Of a DNA stretch of 64,000 nt, positions 1-11,652 are shown piece by piece; the first letter of the stretch is position 1; every line of letters starts with the position of its first letter. Source of the DNA: Isoperla grammatica (Eukaryota; Arthropoda; Insecta; Plecoptera; Perlodidae). The DNA lies in NCBI GenBank assembly GCA_945910005.1, contig OX246740.1, forward strand, positions 49,277,353 through 49,341,352, read 5' to 3'. Below the pieces are notes generated by a model, which searched no databases, had not been told where the DNA came from, and saw only the letters and a program-made list of their open reading frames with translations. The position numbers and the translations under genes are program-made.

Positions 1-644
1 TATTGAATGTAGCTATAATTGCCAACCTAGGTCCTTGGAGGATCACACGCATGTTTAATACGAAAGACACACTTACCTGTATACAACTCACACCAAGCGT
101 AAACGCCAAGATGAATAATTATATTAACACCAGGTATACCAGGTAACACACGTGACTTGTCAGTGCTCCTGTTTACAGAGTAAATATTAGCCCACAATTA
201 ACAAACATATCAAACCCAACGAACACAAACAGCGATGATTGCCGAACTTGCCTATAGAGAACCCGGCCGGCTAAAACCAATATTGATGGTGATAATTGCG
301 CACACGAGTCAGAAGATTTTGGCGTGTGTGTATTAATATCTTAGTTCGTGTTGAATTCAAGGACGTGTTACCGGGAACTGAAGATAATTTTATATGACAA
401 CACTGATTGATTTATTATTATATTATTATTTATTTTTCTGATCAACATTATTTACATAGATGTGGTACAGAAATGATACAAGAAACGAGCCACAGCGGCC
501 CATACAGTAGTGTCTTGTCCCCTGGCCTTAATTCTAGGTTCTAATGGATGGTGATGATGATTGAAATTAACGGTGATGCACAAATTTATGTAATGATTCC
601 CTATTCTGATGATCTAACTAAGCGACAAAGGTCCATAGAGACTT

Positions 645-705
645 TTTTCTGGTGGTGAATATGTAACGGTGATTTTGGAGCCGTCGTTGAAACGAAGCTC
701 ATAAT
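645..705 (+). mobile_element. SINE-2 body fragment
   Basis: AACGGTGATTTTGGAGCCGT and CGTTGAAACGAAGCTCATA match the body of the copies at 63.8 and 30.4 kb. Confidence 0.5.
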
Positions 706-709
706 ACTT

Positions 710-985
710 CATGTAATATCCACCATTGAAAATAGTTGTAGTAACTGTGTAGACAATAAATGCAAATTTATGTGTTTGTATCAATAAACAGAGCAATTCT
801 AATCTAACGAAAAATAATCTTAAAAAATGAAAAAATGAAAAAATAAAAAACACACATGGTGTAATGTAATATCACCAATGAAAATAGTTGTATAGTCACT
901 GTGTAGACAATAAATATTAATATATGTGTTTGTATCAATAAACAGAGCAATTCTAATCAAACGAAAAATAATCTTTAAAAAATGA
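710..985 (+). repeat. Two-copy tandem duplication, ~157-bp unit
   Basis: Blocks starting ATGTAATATC and ending AATAATCTT(T)AAAAAATGA repeat with few differences; shared core TGTGTTTGTATCAATAAACA. Confidence 0.9.
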
Positions 986-2061
986 CGTATTGAATTTTGA
1001 TAACGACTCGTAATATAATTGTTTTTGTCAATTCAATAGATATATGTAAATAAAAAATGCATACCATCTCGTTCTCTAATACAGCCGTTATTGTAATCAG
1101 CTCGTCTGTTGGCAAGCGTTGTCATGGCGCATTCTAAGCACGATTAGTGCACTCCATGCAGTGTACAATAACAAGCAGTTATACCTGGAAATCCTGCGGC
1201 GAATTCCGTTGAAATAGACAGCGTAGAGCGACAGTCTCTTCTGAGAATTTTTCAGCTTACAAATTGTTTGTAATGGTGTGGACAGTATTGTTACATTGCA
1301 GGATGTTGTTCTGTACAGTGTGCGAATATAATTTGTAATTGAAAAGGAACCGGAACGCATATTTCGTTTGTCAAATATAATTTTAATTTGGAACCAACCC
1401 CGCCCACATTTATACGTTGTGAACACAGATAATATGTAATTATTAATTAGTTATCTGTTTAGTGTCAGTGGACAGTCAGAAGGTTATTGCCTATGTATTT
1501 GGGTCTGGCTATCTAGGGGTAAATCATAAACTTGAATAACTTGCATTCATTACAACAAATAAAAAAATATATTAGTGAGTGTTTCAGATACGAATTAATT
1601 CACGAGTTTTTAAGGAGTAAATTGCGTTACGAAATAATACCGGAACGCGCGTTCTGGTTTCGAAAAAGGTATCGGAATTGCGTTCCGGTGCGTTCCGGCT
1701 CAAATTAACCCCTGCATACTTATAAAGCAGAATGTCTCCTGCTTCAATCAAAGGGTTTTCTTTTGGCTTCTACAGGGATAAAGACGTCAACTTTTAAGCG
1801 GTAGTATAGCAAGCAACGAGGCACACTATTGTATAATGTTCCCTCTGAATACCACTCCTCTGAATGGATAGACAATCATTTATTTATATTCCTCTCGACA
1901 ACGTTGCCAAATGTCAACACGCAAACAGAGAGAAAGAGTTTAGCCGTGCGCACATCGAAGTTTGGCAACATTGCCTACGTCGTCAAACAAGGTTGCCGTT
2001 TCCATAGTTTGAAACTTTTGTTAACACGGTTGATCAGCCGTTCGAATGTGTATACGTAACC

Positions 2062-2255
2062 CCGTCTGAGCCTGGGGTAGAATTGGTTCAAGATAGCTCT
2101 GCCTGTCGTAAGAGGGGACTAAAACAACGCCGTCGACTAAAACAACTAATAACCAGACAAAATTGCATAGCCTAGTTTTATTTAAGGTCCTCCTTTGTAA
2201 ATCAGTTTTTTTTTATAACTGAATAGGATAGACATTAATTAAATAAATAAAATTA
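2062..2255 (+). mobile_element. SINE tail plus LINE-like 3' tail fragment
   Basis: GAGCCTGGGGTAGAATTGGT and CTGTCGTAAGAGGGGACTA match the motif amplified at 60 kb. Further on, TTTGTAAATCAG, TATAACTGAATAGGATAG and ACATTAATTAAATAAATAAA match short dispersed tails at 25.9 and 31.45 kb. Confidence 0.6.
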
Positions 2256-2671
2256 TCACCCTAATTTCTAGATAGCGATAGTTTCGACTCGACGCCAATC
2301 ACTACTTTCTTATTATTTCGATTAGCCAACCCTCAATACTACAAAATTTTGTGACGTTTAGTTTCAATACAAATAAATCTTCCCGAACAACCCCTTTGCA
2401 TAGATTTGAGAAACAAAGTTCTCGTGAAATATAGGCCACATCTTTCGTTTAATATGGGAGTTCTCATAGCGTGCCCGATGGTAGTAGTCTATGCATATCA
2501 TTTAAATTCAGGCAGGAAAAGAAATATTCTTACCTTTTACCTTGTTCTCGAAATACATCTTTCCATTTCCTTCAACTGGGCGGTTGGAATAGCGGTTTTA
2601 CTATTTTATAGCATGCCACCAGCGTTACAGAAACTATAAACATGCAAATATTCAATCAAAATTAAATTGGT

Positions 2672-2897
2672 TCAATGGTCAGACATCGCTTTGTGAACAT
2701 TTGGAACGGTTGGCAAAGGGGTATTTATATTTATCTTGATGAACACAATTCTATTGTACGGGATTTCGTTTTAGATGGTCGAATGGTCAGACATCGTTTT
2801 AAACTGCGGGGAACCGTCTTAAAGTTAAATTGGTAGTATTTATTTTGATTGTGATCAACACAATTCTTTTATACAGGATTTCGATTCAATTGGTCGG
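2672..2897 (+). repeat. Two-copy tandem repeat, ~108-bp offset
   Basis: AATGGTCAGACATCG, then TTTAT, GATGAACACAATTCT and GGGATTTCG recur in order in both copies, with substitutions and small indels. Confidence 0.8.
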
Positions 2898-3224
2898 AAG
2901 GTTGGGTATATAGATTCGTGAAGGCCAATGGGTGCATGGGGGAATGAGAGAAGTGACGTGGAGAAGGAAAATAGAAGGTTTTCTCGTGAAAGAAAATGCT
3001 GCCGTTTGACTTTGATTGCTTAAAAGGATTGTTCCCTGACATGGACGTTGCAGCAACGAGACGTTGAAGGAATTCGATATTTTTCTGGTGCAACAACGGC
3101 GAGAAACTATATCGATGTATTTTGTTGGATTTCTTTGGCGAAATTTTGAGCAGTTCCTGATGTATAATTTAGATCAAAACAGATACAAATGAAACAACGA
3201 CAATTATTCGTGTGGCTTGTTTGT

Positions 3225-3280
3225 CCTGTGGGCGTCTTTCAACCAAACAGGTGCAAGGTTCTATTCCTGGTTCGAGATTG
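3225..3280 (+). mobile_element. SINE-2 head fragment
   Basis: GTGCAAGGTTCTATTCCTGG and TTCGAGATTG resemble the B-box region of SINE-2; no body follows. Confidence 0.35.
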
Positions 3281-4423
3281 TTCGTTTTTTTTTTTTACTT
3301 TTTCTTATTTTTAGATTAACTTAAATTTATCAACAAAACACTGACATGCATATTAGCGGTAAGTTTGGGGTTAGGCACCAGATACAAATACAGATTTTGC
3401 AAGATAGTGCAAGTATAATTTACTAGGAAAACGCTCTGTTTGACGCGTTGATAAGCGAGCGCGTCAATATCTACGAACTTTCTGGCGAAAAGTTGTCAAT
3501 GCTAATACGAACAACAATTAACAACAATTCAAGAATGCGCATTGCAAAAATTGTTCTTATTTCCATGGCTATTATACTTTCCGACATTGTTGTATGCAGT
3601 GCAATGTGCGTTGCTAAGAATTTTCGTGGTCATGTTTTCAACACGGTCCGCCACCGTTACTAACACTTATTGACAGCAATAGAAATGTAATGTCTGCCTC
3701 TAATACGTATTGGATCGCGTTTACATTAGTATATTCGTGACCGGACAAAAATTTGCTATAAGATAGCCACCTCACATTTTGCCGTTACTGCGTTTTAGAA
3801 AAATATTTTCGAGTAACTTTCGTGTAACTTTGCCAATATTTATCAGATCGCCCAATATGTGTAATGAAATGGCTTCGTGTTTATAAACGTATGAATCTAT
3901 ATTGTGTCTATACTATGCGTGAATGCATGCGTGTTTATAGTGGTATTTGAGGGAATAGCGTTTATACTTCATTTACATGCGTTTGAAAGAAGAGCTTTTA
4001 TACATTAATACGACACTTTGGTGTGAAAACAAATTTGTACTTATTAATTTACGATAGAAGATGTTTACCTGATGATGTTTGCCCCCTATACCGCAATGGT
4101 ATTTTAAATATTCGCATAACCAGGAACTTGTAAGCTGGACTCATGCTATCATTCTATTGAAGTTGTATATTTACATAATATTGCATTTATTTATATTTAC
4201 GAGACAGTTTGAATATTTTTATTTTTCAAGGGCAATGCATATCTAACCTTTACACGTAAGCACTCAACGCACCCACTTATTTTAGCGTTTGGAAGAAAAT
4301 TTTTCGGTCGGTTCCTCTGACCTGTATATGCGGACAGTATACGTGCAAGATAAGACAACGCGAGGACGGAAAGTGTCGTTTGTCGTTCAAGCAACGAGGC
4401 TAATCGCGTCGCTCATAGATTTA

Positions 4424-4496
4424 TGCCGTCCGGGGTAGCACATGCTGTTGGAACACAGGTCCTCAGATACGTGGGTTCGAATCCCGTAGAAGGCAT
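4424..4496 (+). tRNA. tRNA-like sequence / tRNA pseudogene
   Basis: TATGCCGTCCGGGGTAGCAC resembles an A box region, GTGGGTTCGAATCCC is a perfect B box, and GAAGGCA can pair with most of TGCCGTC as an acceptor stem. D and anticodon arms do not fold convincingly by eye, so a pseudogene or SINE head is more likely than a working tRNA. Confidence 0.35.
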
Positions 4497-6011
4497 GATT
4501 TTGTTTGTAACTGTCCTCCATCTTCATCTATAACCCTAAATCGAGATCTAAGCATATGTTACAAAACTTTGAATTTACTTGCTTCAAAATACATACGTTC
4601 GGTATGAGGAAACAATTAATTACTTTTAATATAAGTGTTGCCACTTGAGCATTGAAAGGAATTTTAATACTATAGAAGTATTTTACAAACTTAAACTAAC
4701 TATTATTTTCACAATAAATTAGAAAATAGTAAACATGGTGATATAACTAGAATTACCTTAGAGCTTGTAAACCTTACTTAACAGCTCGATACCTGAATGA
4801 AATACATTATTAGAAAAACTGGTTATTCACAATGGAGTTAATTGCATTACGAATATATTTTTTTTCCTCGTCTGATGCTTGTATTAGCATCCACAGCCAC
4901 ATTCACACACAACTCGTGTATTTGTTTCATGTACGCTATCACCTTATGTGTAATTAAATTCGGAATACTAATTCTTGAAAATAAATGTAAAAAGAGAATT
5001 TACAAATTACAAGGAAAATTAATTATGTACCACGGAAATGTTTGTAAAAGTGTCTTAGCTACAGTTGTGTATTCCCCGAGTCACTTCTGTTCTTCTTTCG
5101 TATCCGAGTTCATGCAAATTACCTTCATTATGAACCTCGTTATTTCCTACCCCAGTTGGAAATGTCTCAGAAACAAAAAGACAAAGACAGAAAGATCAAC
5201 ACATACATTCACCCGGTCTGTCTTTAGTTAGAACGACGACGGTGCAAGACTGCGAAATTTGTGCACATTTTCTTTTCGTCTGTGACATTTTCACGGCGTT
5301 CTTTGCCGCCTGGTTCGTTTCTCGACTGGGTCACTAGATCGCGTTAGTTGTCTCGAGCCGCCTCGCGCAATCTTGGCTGCGTTAACCTACTTGTCATCGT
5401 AGACTAGTCTAGTATTCATAGTTCCCACGTGACGTCAGAGCGGCCATGATTGCGACACATTTGATGAGGACCAATCCTAGATCATTAGCAAATACTATTC
5501 AAATTTAATAAATAAGCCTAATTTAAAATTTAAAAAGTAAACTTAAGTAATAAGAAAATAAAAAATTACCACACGTACCAACTGTATTGGAAAAAACAGG
5601 ATGAATTTTAAAGAATTAAGAATTTATGTGTTCTACTACGATAGCCTTCAATTGTTTCTCCATGGCAACGTCAAAGTTTGATCATAAATGTGGCCGCCAC
5701 GCGCAAAGATGTGACGTACGTGCAGCACATGAATAGGCTTGATACTCTAGACTATCGGAATCTACGTCATTTCATTTTCTGACACTATCCAGACACGTTT
5801 TACATCACGAAGAAAATGGAAAGGCAAGTGGAACTTTGTAGTCTCCGACTAATCTAAAAATCACTGATATTGTGTGATCTTTTTGTTTCGTTTGACAGTT
5901 GTAACTTTGTCAGCATTTGTAACACATACGAAAATACACCAGAAAGACGTGAACATATACGTTATGCGTTATAATAGGAAACACAATGTGTACATTTCTA
6001 ATAATATGGGT

Positions 6012-6175
6012 ATTTGTGTGACTCGTTGCCCGTTGGTCTTGTGAGTTTAGTCCTACTTTCAATGCAGAAGGTCCCAGGTTTGATATTCTATTCGGGAAGA
6101 AGTTTTCAACTTCTGGAATGGGGGAGGGGGGGGGGGAATAATACATGACCCTAATGCACCTAATGCCCAGCATTC
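6012..6175 (+). mobile_element. SINE-2 fragment
   Basis: TTTCAATGCAGAAGGTCCCAGG and a degenerate B box match the copy at 63.7 kb, then diverge into a G-rich run. Confidence 0.5.
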
Positions 6176-8569
6176 ATCGTGTGGCTGAGTAAAACCTCGA
6201 AAAAAAACCTTTAGTCAGTATTTCTGGTACCGTGAATCGAATCGGCGATCTCCTGAATTTGAGCAATCGTGGGTGAGCACTGAACGAGGAACTGATACGT
6301 CATGTTTTCTTTTAGGAAACATCCACATCCTTAATTGTGTGTTGCGTGATAGCAGTGAGTGTAGCATTTATTTCGACTGTTTCGCAACGTCACTACAGTG
6401 AGTGATTTCCGCTGCTCGACATTTCGTGTCGTATCGTGACCGCATTAGCTGATGTTAACATGTCGCCGCACTAAACAAAGAGCTTACAAATGGCTCAAAG
6501 AACTTGGTAAACAGGAAGTTGTAGAAGAAGATTAGATCCATGCTTACATGTCCTTGAATTCAAGATGGGTCCCTTAAATATAATACTTACTTATACTTTT
6601 AAGGTGATGTTGAAATTGGACAAAAAAATCAATGTTATAAGCAGGGTGTATTTCTTGTACTGTGATATTTTTTACATTGTGGATATTAATTTTAGTAATT
6701 TTGTTTATATTATAGTAAATTGAACTAATTTGACTTAACGTACATTGTATCTGAACAGTGAACATATAGATGCATTATGTATACATGGGATCTTGATACA
6801 GATGCAGTGCAGGTATAAGCATGCAGGTATTAAATTTATGTAAGTACAAACTGCTAGATACTGTACATGTACATTACTACACTTGTTAAGGTCAAGATGT
6901 TTCATTAAGCAGTGCAAAGTAGCTTATCTCTATGCCCACAAAGAATCGTTCTCCTAAACCTCTCCCTTAGCCTATATTTATAAAACATCGCGTGGTTCCA
7001 TGTCTGTTCCAAACCAACACAATTCGCTACGTATTATAAAACTTCATTTCCGAGATTGGGTATACCTTCAAATGTCAAGCGTTAGCTTTTCAGTCCAGTT
7101 AAAACGAAGCATTTTATTTATCCGCTGATCAAGACTAACTGCTTTCCCAAGCTACCCACTTCGAGATAAACATCTCCGAAAAGGGAGAATTCGAGCGAAG
7201 CCTAGCCACTAGGCGTATCTCTTTCTGTCTTCGCCGCACATAAAGAAGATTATAGTTTTGAAAAGTTCTACATCCTTTCGTTCGTTCCATGACTTTTAGA
7301 AGAAGACTCGAACCCACCATCAAGTTCTAAACAAAACTTATTTCTTTCGAGATAAACATTTTCAGTATTCTCATAGTTTTGTTCCTATTCACATGCAAAT
7401 GTTGCCGTCTCGGAGTCATCTAAAGGCCAGATCGTGAAGTTCTTTTAATAGAAATATGTATATTATCGTAGGGCAGAGTTTCGGGGTATTGTTCGGGACA
7501 GTTCAGTTTAGTGCGTTGCGTAGTCTGGTGCTGTGTAGGTACTGCGAACACGTGTTGTATTTAGTGACCAACTGAAAGTGCGTGTGAACAAATAGCCTAA
7601 GAGTGCGATATTTCATCAGAATTATTAATTGCGAGGATATTAATTTTTATTTCATATTTAAACGAAGTGATTGACGATTTTAGGTGTAATTTTCAAAACG
7701 AAATCAAGAAATCATTCAATATTTATTTAAATCTTGCTCTAAACTGGTTATGAGTGTCATAATTGGTTCCTTATAAGAACCAACTGTGTTTTGTTTCTAT
7801 CGTAGCTTAAAAATAAAAAAAAATCGCTGGCATAAAGGGAACGTATTAAAGTAACTTCACAGTACTAAACAAATGTGGTACTTCGCAATTCAATATTACT
7901 ATAACTGTTACTCTACTGTTTTTATAATTGCTCATTTTGCTTGGGCTGTTCCACTCTTCTATCTTCAATATTCTTATTATCCGAGTGAAAACTGAAACAA
8001 ACAAAATAACTAGAATTTTACCCATTATAACAGCTTCACAGAATTAATTAAAATTACAAAACAAGTTAGAGTTCCAAAAGGCTTCGCTTCTTCTTCTATA
8101 GAAGAACCAAACAGATTAGATAATAGGTTTTGTTTCAAGAAAGCTTTTAACCATTTTAATCCGAACACTAACAATAAATGTACTCATTTTAATATAAACA
8201 ATTTCATCTGATATTGAAAGAAACACGGCTATTCTAGGCTGGTACTACTCAAACAGAAACATCAACCGGAGAACTGTACGAAAGTTTCCAGATTTTATTA
8301 ATACAACCGTCATAGAAATAACTTTATTGCGTTGTCGTTTCAGCTTTTAAGAAAATAGAGAATATTTTATTCTTTATTTAGACGATAAACAAATTCTCTC
8401 TCTCTCTCTTTTTCGCTCTCTTTTGGCTATAGAGACCGTCCTAAGAAATGAGCTTCCGCGATTTAAATTGCATCGCACTCATCAAAATACGTAGTAGGTT
8501 CAATGTTGTCTCAATTTCATAGGATAATCATTCTAATAATATGGATGACCAGTAATTGTTGAAAGAGAC

Positions 8570-9120
8570 TGACAGCTGATTGGCTTGTACGAAAAAAACA
8601 CATTTCAGTGTATCTGACTATTGATCGGCGGTTGAAACGATTTGTATTGCGTTCGAAAAAAATTCAGTGCGTCTGACGATTGACGACAATCTGGCGATAG
8701 AGAAAACTGTTTTCAAAACAGTGAAAAACTACACCAGATGATAAACTGTTGACTTGCAATCAGACCTGTGTGCATCGTCGGTTAAAAATTCACTCAGACG
8801 ATTGACGGTTGACTGGCTACCAAAACCGTGTGCATCGTAACCAAAAAAAAAGTTCAGTGCGTCTGACGATTACCAACTGACCGGCTACCGAAACGGTGTA
8901 TAGTCTCAGTGCGGCTGACTATTAACGACTGACTAGCTACCGAAACCGTGTTCATAGAAACCATATTCAGTACATCTGACGATTGACGACTGACCGGCTA
9001 CCGAAACGGTGTATAGTCTCAGTGCGTCTGACTATTAACGATTAACTGGCTACCGAAATCGTGTGCATAGTATTATAATCAGTACGTCTGACGATTGACG
9101 ACTGACGACTACCGAAACGT
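8570..9120 (+). repeat. Degenerate ~65-bp tandem repeat up to exon 1
   Basis: Seven or so imperfect units with core CAGTGCGTCTGACGATTGAC, then GACTGACCGGCTACCGAAAC and GTGTGCAT. Every second unit shares GTGTATAGTCTCAGTGCG, hinting at a 130-bp dimer. The core resembles the start of exon 1 (GTGCGTCTGACGACGCTC). It occupies the presumed 5' UTR or proximal promoter. Confidence 0.85.
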
Positions 9121-9151
9121 ACATAGTACGGCTGAGGACGCGCGCCGCGAA

Positions 9152-9368
9152 ATGTACAGTCAGTCGTACGTGCGTCTGACGACGCTCTGCTGCGGCCCCC
9201 GCGTGCTGAGCTGTCTCTTCCTATTGGCTACGCAGGGAATCTTCCTGGTTCTCTACGCGCGTTTCACTGTATACGACGCGCGCGCTAATGCGGCCGACGA
9301 GCGCAACAGCTTCAAGAACACTCTAGGAGGGTACGGAGACGACGTAGTTCCGTGGAAGACAGTCATAC
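9152..9368 (+). CDS. Rh50: Rh channel exon 1 (start codon, TM1)
   Basis: Encodes residues 1-72 plus one nucleotide of codon 73. A short cytosolic N-terminus (MYSQSYVRLTT) is followed by one hydrophobic segment, about residues 18-42 (VLSCLFLLATQGIFLVLYA), then a polar stretch expected in the first extracellular loop. This matches TM1 and loop 1 of Rh proteins. The first in-frame ATG is at 9152. The donor C|GTCAGT at 9369 is chosen because it leaves phase 1, which exon 2 needs and which human RH exon 1 also has. GTACGG at 9331 and GTAGTT at 9344 give the wrong phase. No N-X-S/T site occurs in loop 1, where vertebrate Rh proteins are usually glycosylated. A degenerate tandem repeat ends just upstream. 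Confidence 0.82.
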
Positions 9369-9849
9369 GTCAGTATCACAACACTTTACTTTACAAATTG
9401 CCACACTGAATGAATGAATGATTGATTTTGGGTATATTCCGAAACCTCCTGAAAATGATGGGGTTCCAGCATCAGCTAGCAAGTCCCAGCGTCACATTTT
9501 GTCAAGTGTTTCGGAACACCTACAAGCGAAAATATGGAGGAAATGCGCGCTAAAATTTGTAACGAAATTAAAAAAAACAATATTCTAATATTTTTATATA
9601 ATATTCTAATCGTTTCCCAATAATAACAAATACGACATGAAAGATAATAAAATCCTGAAACGTGTGGTATAAATAACGATCAAATTATATAATTCGTGAC
9701 AATTTGACGAGCTTTTAAATTATTGTTTTTGAAAACGCCGCGATGATTTGTGAATGCTGGCAGATGCCCTCGTTCGAACCAGCTGGCGTTTTCATGATGC
9801 TGAATATGCTGGCGCAGGAAGTTACGGAACGGCCTCAGCGTCATCGTAC

Positions 9850-9992
9850 AACAACTTCGGTAATGCTTCCTTCACGGGTGGGTGAGCGGCAGCCAACCAG
9901 CGGCCGTGGCTAATTCAAATACCTTCTCGGGTTGGCCGAGACAGTTAACACGTCATTGATTGATGACGAAAGCATTACCGAAGTCGTTGGAA
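9850..9992 (+). mobile_element. Short MITE-like inverted repeat
   Basis: CAACAACTTCGGTAATGCTTC at left and GAAAGCATTACCGAAGTCG then TTG at right; about 20-bp arms, 140 bp total, non-coding. Confidence 0.75.
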
Positions 9993-10002
9993 GACGACTT
10001 GA

Positions 10003-10290
10003 ATGGAATTCATAGTCGTCCCCTACCCAAGGGCGCCCGGTGCTACTTAGGGCCGGTCTTACAATCTCCTAATAGGAGAGTTATTTGTAGCAATTAAGCT
10101 ATTTGGAGGATTTCAAAAGTTTTGATTGGTCGTTGACATGGAGACAATAAGCTATTCGACGAACAAGTAGTTATTGGGAGATTGTAAGACTGTACCTAAG
10201 GATATTTTTTTGGGAGGAATGACATGTATGAAACTGTTACTTGGCAACAACGGGTGCCCCTAGGGGTAGAGGACGACTATGAATACGGAC
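10003..10290 (+). mobile_element. MITE family M1, copy 1 (interrupted)
   Basis: Terminal inverted repeats ATTCATAGTCGTCCCCTACC and GGGGTAGAGGACGACTATGAAT, continuing inward as GGGCGCCCGGTG/CAACGGGTGCCCC. Same termini as the 153-bp copy at 17784. It is longer because a second inverted-repeat element sits inside. Confidence 0.8.
10046..10200 (+). mobile_element. MITE nested inside M1 copy
   Basis: CTTAGGGCCGGTCTTACAAT with CTCC at left; GGGAGATTGTAAGACTG with TACCTAAG at right. The arms are reverse complements with a few mismatches. Confidence 0.75.
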
Positions 10291-10867
10291 CACCTATATC
10301 TTGCGGGGCTCCCGATGTATGTCTGTTAAAATTGCATTAAAATGCTATAAAATTTTCACAAAGTAAATCAAAATAATATATTATTCCATAGAGAATTTAG
10401 TTCACATTTGTAAAGCATGTTTCCTTGTACCGAAAAAAAATATTTCCGTTTTTCAATCGACGTTATTTAATTGTGAAATGTGTCTTGTAACAATAGTCAT
10501 TACCAAAAGTAAATGAGAACATTTTTAAATACGGAAATATTGGTTGAAACAAAGAACATTCATAATAAAGAGCAGTACATTCTGCAGGGAATGGCATATT
10601 TTGCTTCAAAGACGGTGATTTTATATTGGGACTTAACCCAGCCCCATTAATATTGTAAGTTTTACACCTTCAAGGTGGATTATAATTATTGTTAGATCCA
10701 TCTTCTGAACTTTTGGGCATGTGAGGAGAAGGGTAAAGGTAGCTGTGACGTCAGGTGCTAGTAGTCTTTATTACTTACAACCACATGAGACATGATTTAT
10801 ACATTTATACATACATTTTACATCATACATTTTTCATTTATACATATTTTTTTTAAATATATGATTA

Positions 10868-11652
10868 TGTATACCTATATAATCACTCTATCAGATTAAC
10901 AAATTTCTTACTACAAAAAGAGACACGTACCTCCTATGAACCCTTCAAACGTCGGAGTCTAGATATAGAGAGAAACAAACCTTAGTTGTGTTTATTGTCC
11001 GACATCACGCGAAGCGAGCTTTATTTATACACTCCTAATTGGCTCGCCCATAAAATCGCTCGCTCACTTTATCGCTCGCACCACATATTATTGAGAATTA
11101 TACACATTACGTCAGTATGGTAACGTATTTAGCCACGGCCAACGCCCTTTATAATTATCAAAACCATCTGGACAAGCAGAAAGTTTTGAAAAAAATAGTT
11201 TTGTGCAGTTCTCGAATTTATAACTTAAAATTTTTTTTTTTAGCTGAATATTTGATTGGCTAGGAGAGAATTTCATCATGGAAATTGTTTTCTAAAATGG
11301 TTGGAGTGGAGTGAAGTTGCTACCCACGGTTACACGGAGCTTTTACACACCTGTGTCCTGTTCTCATACTTTATCAATAAACAGTTATAAATGAAAGAAA
11401 AGCAATCTCGCGAGATATACGAGTTTCTGTAAAACACTCTCCGGGGAATAAAGAGCCCCCTTCAGATTTAAGATAGGGGGCCAGATAATATCAAGACATC
11501 TTCTTCTGTTGAAAGTTAAAAGTACAAGATATATGTCGTTTAGATACAAGAGGGTGAGTTTATTGGCCTGTCCAGATCCGATGAAAGTATCTATCTGAGA
11601 TGAAGTGAGTTATTTTCGTGTTCCCTGTGATTGATGTGTGTGTGTGTGCGTG
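10868..11652 (+). repeat. 785-bp direct repeat, left copy (LTR-like)
   Basis: Begins TGTATACCTATATAATC and ends in (TG)nCGTG. By constant 2888-bp offset I found no difference from 13756-14540. It holds TATA-like (TTTATAAC) and AATAAA-like sequence, compatible with an LTR, but no primer-binding site or target-site duplication was found. Confidence 0.85.

Larger units (their letters stand above)
1..8560 (+). other. Upstream region, no gene recognised
   Basis: AT-rich sequence with SINE fragments, a tandem duplication (0.71-0.99 kb), a two-copy repeat (2.67-2.90 kb) and a tRNA-like sequence (4.43 kb). Open frames are short and match no family. It may hold the promoter or untranslated exons of the Rh gene, but none can be shown. 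Confidence 0.6.

Noticed and set aside
5390..5780. Possible large inverted repeat with TAGTCTAG and CACGTGACGT
   Set aside because: Matches are short and scattered by eye; not enough to call an element.
8395..8425. Short CT run upstream as a promoter element
   Set aside because: Only a simple repeat; no TATA, initiator or transcript evidence nearby.
9331..9345. Alternative exon 1 donors GTACGG and GTAGTT
   Set aside because: They leave phase 2 and 0; exon 2 needs phase 1 to read L-FQDVHVM.
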